7,846 nucleotides of DNA from Tharpella sp964457755. GTDB taxonomy: Bacteria; Desulfobacterota; Anaeroferrophillalia; Anaeroferrophillales; Tharpellaceae. Positions within the stretch are counted from its first letter, which is position 1, and every line of letters begins with the position of its first letter. Shown one piece after another: positions 1 through 4,806 of this stretch. Position numbers and translations under genes: made by a program. Location: contig CAYWGC010000082.1 of NCBI GenBank assembly GCA_964457755.1, positions 1-7,846 of the forward strand. Direction: 5' to 3'. A model generated the notes under the pieces. That model saw only the letters and a program-made list of their open reading frames with translations. It did not search any database and was not told the origin of the DNA.

Positions 1-135
1 GCCAGTGGCAATGTCTTACTTTTACCAGTTTATCCAAATTAGAGCTTTTCTGCGATAGGACTTTGTTACGCGTATTTACGATGAAGTTCAAGTTTGCGAA
101 GTGTCAGAAATGTAGAGATTGACAGTGGCTATCTT
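1..135 (+). repeat. Intergenic degenerate repeat, copy A
   Basis: This is the first of five related noncoding stretches that separate the genes of this window. Shared blocks, in order, are a CAGTGGCAA-like start (2-10), TTCTGCGATAGG (48-59), ATTTACGATGAAGTT (74-88) and AGAGATTGACAGTGGC (114-129). The last block resembles the first, so the unit seems able to repeat with a period near 120 bp. The same blocks recur in the same order near 2375-2510, 3667-3830, 3966-4045 and 7168-7255. The unit may extend left of the window. It has no long ORF and does not match any RNA or mobile element I recognise. Confidence 0.6.
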
Positions 136-143
136 TATAAATA

Positions 144-173
144 TTGCCTTGAGTTATGGTTTGTGCTTATAAG
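144..173 (+). promoter_or_regulatory. Candidate sigma70-type promoter for the first riboswitch transcript
   Basis: TTGCCT (144-149) and TATAAG (168-173) are separated by 18 bp. They would start RNA near position 180, about 10-15 nt before the aptamer, which is where a riboswitch promoter should lie. An alternative -35, TTGACA at 119-124, is a perfect box, but its partner at 142-147 (TATTGC) is poor. The placement argument is stronger than the sequence match. Confidence 0.35.
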
Positions 174-190
174 GTAGCTACATTAACTTA

Positions 191-273
191 TTGTGAACGC
201 CACACCCGTTGAAAGACGGGGTCGGAAAACCACGGGTCTTGTCTCCAACATCATCAAAGACAGCCGGGTTGCC
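191..273 (+). promoter_or_regulatory. Cyclic-di-GMP-I (GEMM-I) riboswitch aptamer 1
   Basis: The P2 hairpin CCCGTT-GAAA-GACGGG (205-220) carries the GNRA tetraloop typical of GEMM-I. It is followed by the GTCGGAAAACCACGG block and by AGCCGGGTTGCC (262-273), the conserved 3' block that contains the tetraloop receptor. GTCTT (236-240) pairs with AAGAC (257-261) to form P3. Counting from the tetraloop as in the Vibrio Vc2 aptamer, the ligand-contact G20 is G199 and the intercalating A47 is A226. The usual G21-C22/G45-C46 pairs are replaced by C200-C201 with G224-G225, a compensatory change that keeps the helix. A guanine at position 20 predicts c-di-GMP rather than the A20 seen in cGAMP-sensing relatives. 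The riboswitch lies upstream of the 454-2253 fibre gene. Confidence 0.88.
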
Positions 274-306
274 TCTTTATAAAGAGCAACCTCGCTGTCT
301 TTTTTT
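256..306 (+). terminator. Intrinsic terminator of riboswitch 1 (expression platform)
   Basis: GACAGC (259-264) pairs with GCTGTC (294-299), GGTTGC (267-272) with GCAACC (286-291), and TCTTT (274-278) with AAAGA (281-285). A run of U follows to 306. The 5' arm reuses the 3' strand of P3 and the AGCCGGGTTGCC block of the aptamer, so terminator and ligand-bound aptamer exclude each other. This predicts an ON switch, with c-di-GMP promoting read-through into the fibre gene about 150 nt downstream. The ON direction is inferred from the overlap. Confidence 0.88.
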
Positions 307-453
307 GTGCGTGGTAAGCTGGATAAAGGTTAGGTTTATTGACTGTACGGGAAGACCTTAACTTTTACAGTTTACTATATGCGATATGGGGTAAATAAGT
401 ACAGGGCAAATGCAAACAAGTAATATAATCAAATAAAAAAAGGGGGGGGTGTT

Positions 454-2253
454 GTGAAATATCTAATCTATGGTTTCAGGATGTTTTATTTATTATCGAT
501 ATTTTGTTTTACAGCTACCATTTCGGCCAGTTTCGCAGAAGTAATACCTGTCTCACCGGTTTTGCCCGAAGGTGTGGCTATCTGTGAAAGTTGCCGACCA
601 ACTTTCAGCTGGTCGGCAGATAGTGATGCTCAGGGTTATAGAATCCTGATTTTTCTGACCGACGGTGAAGATATCATTAGTTGTGATGAGATGCAGACCC
701 AGTCTGAACCAGTTTTGCAGGCACTTATTCCGGCACCCGCTTCAACCTGGACACCCGGTTCAGTTGATACCGGTCTGGAGTCTGGCAGTACATATGTCTG
801 GTACGTGCAGGTCTATGATGAATTGGGTGGCGGTTCCTGGTCGCAAGGAGCTCTTTTCAGGATAGATCCGGCTCAGATGATTGGTCTTTTTGATAAGGCT
901 TTAGCAGAAGAGATTAAGGTTTTTAATACCGGTGAAATAACTGCGGATGCAGGGTTGCTAACTTTTGCTACTTTCATGCAGGATCTTTTTGAATATCGAC
1001 AAGCTGTCGATAACAGTGCCTTGACGGCAGAGAATGAGATTACGTTACTACCCCGGGGCACAATAGAAGGTGAGGAATTATATAATACCTTTTTTGGCAT
1101 AGAGGCTGGAGAAAGTTTGGATAGTGGGGGTGGTGGACAATTCAATTCGATATTTGGTGGATTAGCCGGAAAAAAAACGACTACGGGAGCATCTAATACT
1201 TTTATTGGTGACTCAGCTGGTTTCTACAACATAATCGGCTCAAGTAATACTTTTGTTGGTGCTGATGCTGGATTCGACAATACTGCCAGTAACAATACTT
1301 TTGTCGGCTACGACTCCGGAATGGCCAATACTACCGGGACTAAAAATGTATTCTTGGGTGTCTCCACTGGGACGGCAAATAGTGGCGCTGATGCCGACTA
1401 TAATACTTTCCTGGGAGCACAAGCCGGGGAAAAAAATACTACTGGACATCGTAACACCTTCGTCGGAGGGGTGGCCGGCAATGACAATACCACTGGAGAT
1501 TGGAATACCTATCTCGGTGTTGATGCCGGCCGCGATTGCACTGACGGACGTTACAATGTCTGCATTGGTTTTGAGACTGGTATGACCTCTCCATATTACG
1601 GCAACACGCTGGTTGGTTCCCGAGCCGGGAATGCAATTTCGGGGAGTACAGCTCTCTACAATTGTTTCTTAGGTTACAAATCCGGGCTTCTGACAACATC
1701 AGGTACACGAAACACATTCTTAGGTGCATATGCAGGGGAAAATAATACAGCTGGTGGTTACAATGTTTTTATTGGGTACTCAGCCGGCTTGAACGAAACA
1801 GGCTCGAATAAGCTCTATATTGATAACGGTAACACTTCAACACCACTTATCTACGGCGAGTTCGATAACGATTTACTTCGGGTTAATGGAACACTTGAGA
1901 TTTCAAGTCTTGCCGGCCCTTCTGATCGTCGTTTGAAAAAAGAGATAGCTCCCATTAAAAATGTTTTACAGAAAATTCAAAAACTTGATGGTGTCAGTTT
2001 TCAATGGCGTCAGGATGAGTTCCCGGATCGCTGGTTTGCTCAAGGTCGCCAACTGGGACTTATCGCTCAAGAGGTAGAGAAAATTCTGCCGGAGTTGGTT
2101 GAAACGGACGCCAAGGGTTATAAATCGGTTGAATACATACAGCTCATACCGGTTCTTCTGGAGGGGCTGAAAGAACAACAGAGAGAGATTAATACTTTGA
2201 AAGAAAGCCTCAAGAAACTATTGCAAGAGCATAACCAGAATGGTGCGAGCTGA
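454..2253 (+). CDS. Exported fibre-like protein with FnIII-like domain, NTFxG beta-roll repeats and C-terminal peptidase S74 chaperone domain
   Basis: This 599-aa protein starts at GTG 454 behind an unusual G8 tract (442-449) that serves as the Shine-Dalgarno. Residues 1-28 are a Sec signal peptide ending ASFA. Residues about 33-138 look FnIII-like (FSW...YVWYVQVYD...F), followed by a helical linker. Residues 210-445 hold 14 repeats of the form xNTFxGxxAG at 17-21 residue spacing, resembling the left-handed beta-roll heads of trimeric adhesins. Residues 490 to about 570 are an S74 intramolecular chaperone beginning SDRRLKK. Ser490 and Lys495 have the SxxxxK spacing of the S74 autocleavage dyad, so cleavage just before Ser490 is expected after trimerisation. 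A short coiled coil (about 569-593) ends the protein. I infer a trimeric surface fibre or adhesin under c-di-GMP control. A phage-tail origin of the S74 part is possible, but no phage genes are nearby. Confidence 0.9.
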   Translation: MKYLIYGFRMFYLLSIFCFTATISASFAEVIPVSPVLPEGVAICESCRPTFSWSADSDAQGYRILIFLTDGEDIISCDEMQTQSEPVLQALIPAPASTWTPGSVDTGLESGSTYVWYVQVYDELGGGSWSQGALFRIDPAQMIGLFDKALAEEIKVFNTGEITADAGLLTFATFMQDLFEYRQAVDNSALTAENEITLLPRGTIEGEELYNTFFGIEAGESLDSGGGGQFNSIFGGLAGKKTTTGASNTFIGDSAGFYNIIGSSNTFVGADAGFDNTASNNTFVGYDSGMANTTGTKNVFLGVSTGTANSGADADYNTFLGAQAGEKNTTGHRNTFVGGVAGNDNTTGDWNTYLGVDAGRDCTDGRYNVCIGFETGMTSPYYGNTLVGSRAGNAISGSTALYNCFLGYKSGLLTTSGTRNTFLGAYAGENNTAGGYNVFIGYSAGLNETGSNKLYIDNGNTSTPLIYGEFDNDLLRVNGTLEISSLAGPSDRRLKKEIAPIKNVLQKIQKLDGVSFQWRQDEFPDRWFAQGRQLGLIAQEVEKILPELVETDAKGYKSVEYIQLIPVLLEGLKEQQREINTLKESLKKLLQEHNQNGAS

Positions 2254-2299
2254 ATAAAAACTTACGAGCAATTGTCTCAGAGTCAGTATTACATATACG

Positions 2300-2368
2300 A
2301 ATTTGCTAGCTTCTAAGCTCAGGCCTTTGTCCCCGTTTGAGTTTGAATGTCTGGGGGAGTAGCAAATT
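2300..2368. repeat. Long-loop inverted repeat downstream of the fibre gene
   Basis: AATTTGCTA (2300-2308) is the perfect reverse complement of TAGCAAATT (2360-2368). An inner TCCCC/GGGGA pair can extend the fold. No U tract follows, so this is not a standard terminator. A related GGAGT...TAGCAAATT string occurs after the broken DUF1566 gene (about 3511-3530), so part of this segment is shared between intergenic regions. Its function is unknown. Confidence 0.4.
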
Positions 2369-2374
2369 TAACAT

Positions 2375-2510
2375 TTCCAGTGACAAGGTTTAATTACAAC
2401 CAATTTCTCCAAAGTAGAGATTCTCTGCGAATAGGTCGCGGTTCTAAGATTTACGATCAATCTTAAGCTGAGAAAATCTTTAAATGTTTGAGATATCCAG
2501 CACGAAGATT
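2375..2510 (+). repeat. Intergenic degenerate repeat, copy B
   Basis: This copy contains the same ordered blocks as copy A: CCAGTGACAAGG (2377-2388), CTCCAAAGTAGAGATT with TCTCTGCGAATAGG (2407-2435), GGTTCTAAGATTTACGAT (2440-2457) and a diverged TTTGAGATATCCAGCACG (2487-2504). Its GGTTCT-AGATTTACGAT block is almost identical to copy C. It lies directly upstream of the promoter and riboswitch of the broken DUF1566 gene, the same relative position as copy A before riboswitch 1. The rest of 2254-2374 holds no gene that I can support. Confidence 0.55.
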
Positions 2511-2522
2511 AAGCAATCCGGC

Positions 2523-2566
2523 TTGACTTTTTTTCAGGAATCGCATACTCCTTAAATTAATATAAA
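2523..2566 (+). promoter_or_regulatory. Candidate promoter region for riboswitch 2
   Basis: TTGACT (2523-2528) is a good -35 box and is embedded in CTTGACTTT, also found at the candidate promoter of the 4111 gene. The -10 is unclear. TACTCC at the ideal 17-bp spacing is poor, while TATAAA (2561-2566) is a good box at the wrong distance. A promoter must lie between about 2520 and 2570 if the riboswitch is used. Confidence 0.3.
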
Positions 2567-2573
2567 GACTTAT

Positions 2574-2655
2574 CAGAAAAGCCACTCCCGCCGAAAGACG
2601 GGGTCGGAAAACCACGGATCTTGTCACTAGCATCTGCAAAGACAGCCGGGTTGCC
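2574..2655 (+). promoter_or_regulatory. Cyclic-di-GMP-I (GEMM-I) riboswitch aptamer 2
   Basis: This is a near-copy of aptamer 1. It has the P2 hairpin with GAAA tetraloop (2587-2602), the GTCGGAAAACCACGG block (2603-2617), and AGCCGGGTTGCC (2644-2655). The G20 equivalent is G2581 and the A47 equivalent is A2608. The swapped C2582-C2583/G2606-G2607 pairs are the same as in aptamer 1. One P2 pair is lost (C2591 opposite A2598), and the P3 loop sequence differs. The predicted ligand is c-di-GMP. It precedes a DUF1566 gene that is no longer intact. Confidence 0.88.
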
Positions 2656-2686
2656 TCTTTAATAGAGCAATTCGGCTGTCTTTTTT
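2638..2686 (+). terminator. Intrinsic terminator of riboswitch 2
   Basis: The stem runs GACAGCCGGGTTGC (2641-2654) against GCAATTCGGCTGTC (2667-2680) with G-U pairs. A small upper helix TCT/AGA (2656-2658/2664-2666) adds to it, and T6 follows (2681-2686). It is more fully paired than the first terminator. It overlaps the P3 3' strand and the conserved 3' block of the aptamer, giving the same inferred ON logic. Confidence 0.9.
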
Positions 2687-2845
2687 ATGAGTGGTAATGT
2701 GGGGAAAGATCTGCTTGCCAAAGGGTTGAAATGAAAAACCAGGTATCAGGGTAGATAGCCGGACTGCTTTAGAAAAGTGGCTTGCTTATTTTTTTTTATA
2801 ACAAAATTATCATGTCCCACAGACAAAGGAAATGGAGGATTCACA

Positions 2846-3475
2846 ATGAGACAGAAAACATCATTACAATCGCTTATCCTGATGATCTTTTTGGTATTAA
2901 TTTTTATTTTCATTACGACTCAGGCGGCTGTCTCTGAAACGACCCTCAATGACAATGTTAACATCTAAGGTGAATTATTTCTTAATGGTGAGAGTAGCGG
3001 TGTTACCTTCTATGACGGCACCTGTCAGACAACGGCGGAACCCCCTCCTGGCATCAGATATTGCCGGCGGCCGAGCGTTTTGAGCTGGTAATGTACGTAG
3101 CAGGGGAAATCAACGACTACGAAGCCGTACTCGACCGGGAGACCGGTCTAGTCTGGCAAAGAAAGACCAGCGAGACTATCTATAATTGGTACGATGCACA
3201 GATCATTTGTTACTACACTGATATTGGAGGTCGGGAGGGGATGGCGTCTGCCTTCAGTTGAGGAACTGAGAACCCTTATTGATATAACGCAAAATCCCGC
3301 GTTACCGGATGGACATCCTTTTATCAATGCTAAATCGGCCAAATATTGGTCGTCTACTATCTTCCCAGACTCTACTAACGAGGCATTTTACGTCTATTTC
3401 GGCAATGCCATGACCATAATCGACCGTCTAAAGTCAAATAACTTATATGTGCGTGCGGTTCGTTCCGGGCAATAA
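2846..3475 (+). pseudogene. Broken exported DUF1566 protein gene (one stop, two frameshifts)
   Basis: ATG 2846 has a clear GGAGG (2834-2838). The first 40 codons give a signal peptide and a mature start SETTLNDNVNI, then TAA at 2966-2968. The same frame continues with GELFLNGESSGVTFYDGT and QTTAEPPP, a phrase typical of the N-terminal part of such proteins. At the C-rich run 3041-3050 the homology moves to another frame (WHQILPAAERFELVM, then AVLDRETGLVWQ). It moves back at the G-rich run 3233-3240 to GWRLPSVEELRTLID, NAKSAKYWSST and VRAVRSGQ, ending at TAA 3475. One base appears lost at the first shift and one gained at the second. The restored product would be about 209 aa, close to its intact paralogue at 4111. 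Sequencing error at the runs is possible but would not explain the TAA. The upstream riboswitch still looks functional. Confidence 0.85.
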
Positions 3476-3661
3476 TTGATAATTTGGTGATTGGGTCACT
3501 TGCTTATTTTGGAGTTATAGCAAATTATTTAAGACTCGAAAAAGGAGATTACCGGATTGGTGGAATGCTGCTCTTTGTCCCAAAATCTAAAGTGACCTCC
3601 GCTGTAAATCTATAGCCTCATGAAAAGGCGGAATGCTTTGTGGTTCCGTATCGAAGACTTA

Positions 3662-3830
3662 TTGCAGTTGAGATTGCAACTGCAAACCTTAAGCAAATTG
3701 CTATATCTTCAAAGTTAACCTTAATTTGCAATAGGCTGAGGTTCTGAGATTTACGATGAAGGTTAGGCTTGCTGTTTGGCTGAAAGCTTGAGATTGGCAG
3801 TGGCAAGATTAGCCACAATCAATTTACGAT
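3662..3830 (+). repeat. Intergenic degenerate repeat, copy C, with two stem-loops
   Basis: The blocks match copies A and B: TTGAGATTGCAACTGCAA (3668-3685), TTTGCAATAGG (3725-3735), GGTTCTGAGATTTACGAT (3740-3757) and TTGAGATTGGCAGTGGCAA (3788-3806). A second repeat start may follow (AATTTACGATATCTACCAAA). Two hairpins are visible. TTGCAGTTG/CAACTGCAA (3662-3670 and 3677-3685) is a perfect 9-bp stem with a 6-nt loop. GTGGC/GCCAC (3800-3804 and 3812-3816) is extended by GATT/AATC around a bulge. The region 3476-3660 before it shows no gene and no riboswitch. Confidence 0.55.
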
Positions 3831-3891
3831 ATCTACCAAAACGTCTATTTCATTAATCCCTTCTCGAATACAATTTCATACTTTTGACTGC

Positions 3892-3922
3892 TTGACTTTA
3901 GTCTGAGGCACAAGCATATAAT
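3892..3922 (+). promoter_or_regulatory. Candidate promoter of the DUF1566 operon
   Basis: TTGACT (3892-3897) and a perfect TATAAT (3917-3922) are separated by 19 bp, slightly long. RNA would start near 3929, leaving a leader of about 180 nt that carries repeat copy D. The -10 box sits inside an inverted repeat. Confidence 0.45.
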
Positions 3923-3935
3923 ATTAAGTATATGC
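3914..3935. promoter_or_regulatory. Inverted repeat overlapping the -10 box (possible operator)
   Basis: GCATATA (3914-3920) and TATATGC (3929-3935) form a perfect 7-bp palindrome with an 8-bp spacer. It covers the -10 box and the predicted start site, where a repressor site would be expected. No regulator gene is in the window, so the role is only inferred. Confidence 0.3.
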
Positions 3936-3965
3936 CTAAACGAAAAAGACTGTTATATGATGTTT

Positions 3966-4045
3966 TGCACAGGATGGTATGTGGATCTACGATGAAATTA
4001 AAGTTGGCATACTGACAGAATAGTTGAGATTACCAATAGAGATAC
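3966..4045 (+). repeat. Intergenic degenerate repeat, copy D (partial)
   Basis: This copy shows TTGCACAGG (3965-3973), CTACGATGAAATTAAAG (3988-4004), ACTGACAGAA (4011-4020) and AGTTGAGATTACCAATAG (4022-4039). These match the second half of the A and C copies. It lies directly before the 4111 gene, probably inside its untranslated leader. Confidence 0.5.
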
Positions 4046-4110
4046 AAACCATGACTCCAAGGTAAAATCAGGTGAGTAAAGTTAAAATAGTTTTTGGAAA
4101 AGGTATGGGT

Positions 4111-4746
4111 ATGAAAATGAAGAGAAAAGGAATATTTTACATCTTGTTGGTGGTTTTTTTTGCATTGTTCAGCAATCTGCAGGCCGCCGAGCCTTTGCCA
4201 GATACCGGGCAAACGAAATTTTATAATAATTCCGTTGAAATCAGCGAGCCGACGCTGGGAGCAGCTTTCTATGGTCAGGATGCGCATTATACGAGAGAGC
4301 GCTCCTATACCAAACTTGATCCTAACGGCAACACCCTGCCAGTTTCAGTGACTACTTGGTATCAGGTTGTAGACAACGTTACCGGCCTGATCTGGGAGGT
4401 CAAGAGCGATGACGGCTCAGTCAATGACGTGGATAACCTCTATAGTTGGGACGACGCGCAGAGTGTTTTTATCGACAGTTTAAATTTCGGTTCTGGCTAC
4501 TGCGGCAGAACCGACTGGCGTTTGCCGACGATAAAAGAGCTTTTGTACCTGGTCGATTCTGGCCAGGGTTCTCCGAGCATTGATATTGTGTATTTCCTGC
4601 AAACCAAGCCACAAAACTATTGGTCATCTACTACCGCCGACTTTAATACGAGCAGTGCGTGGGTAGTCACATTCGGTTCAAGCACCAGTGGCACCCTCGA
4701 AAAGATCAATAGTAGTTGGGTGCGTGCGGTTCGTTCTGGACAGTGA
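4111..4746 (+). CDS. Exported DUF1566 (Lcl C-terminal-like) protein
   Basis: The product is about 211 aa. I prefer ATG 4111, with AAAGG at 4099-4103 and a 7-nt spacer, because it gives a normal signal peptide (MKMKRKG, then a hydrophobic core ending LQAA). The frame is open from GTG 4072, which would add 13 residues, and ATG 4105 is another option. The mature part is one DUF1566 domain: VVDNVTGLIWEV, then YSWDDAQ, DWRLPTIKELLYLVD, YWSST, and the terminal VRAVRSGQ. This fold is C-type-lectin-like and occurs in surface and secreted proteins such as Legionella collagen-like protein. A binding role outside the cell is inferred, and the ligand is unknown. It is the intact paralogue of the broken gene at 2846. 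Homology between the two continues at DNA level about 20 bp past the stop codon. The next gene starts 60 bp downstream on the same strand, so co-transcription is likely. Confidence 0.88.
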   Translation: MKMKRKGIFYILLVVFFALFSNLQAAEPLPDTGQTKFYNNSVEISEPTLGAAFYGQDAHYTRERSYTKLDPNGNTLPVSVTTWYQVVDNVTGLIWEVKSDDGSVNDVDNLYSWDDAQSVFIDSLNFGSGYCGRTDWRLPTIKELLYLVDSGQGSPSIDIVYFLQTKPQNYWSSTTADFNTSSAWVVTFGSSTSGTLEKINSSWVRAVRSGQ

Positions 4747-4806
4747 TCAATAATTTGATTATTTTTTTTGATTTTTATAGCGCGCTACAAACTTGGGTGG
4801 TTAATT

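Noticed and set aside
199..273. A cobalamin or cGAMP-type riboswitch instead of c-di-GMP.
   Set aside because: The layout is GEMM-I (GAAA hairpin, tetraloop receptor block). Position 20 is G in both copies, which favours c-di-GMP over cGAMP.
339..368. A second promoter for the fibre gene between the riboswitch terminator and the start codon, with TTGACT at 339-344.
   Set aside because: The only -10 at a sensible distance is TTTTAC (363-368), which is poor. Kept as a weak possibility only.
2360..3770. Integron attC sites. ATTTAAC (2365-2371) fits RYYYAAC and GTTAGGC (3762-3768) fits GTTRRRY, and the genes look like cassettes separated by repeats.
   Set aside because: The core-site motif is not conserved at the same position in the other repeat copies, the arms do not form the expected paired R and L boxes, and the genes have their own promoters and long leaders. 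No integrase is seen.
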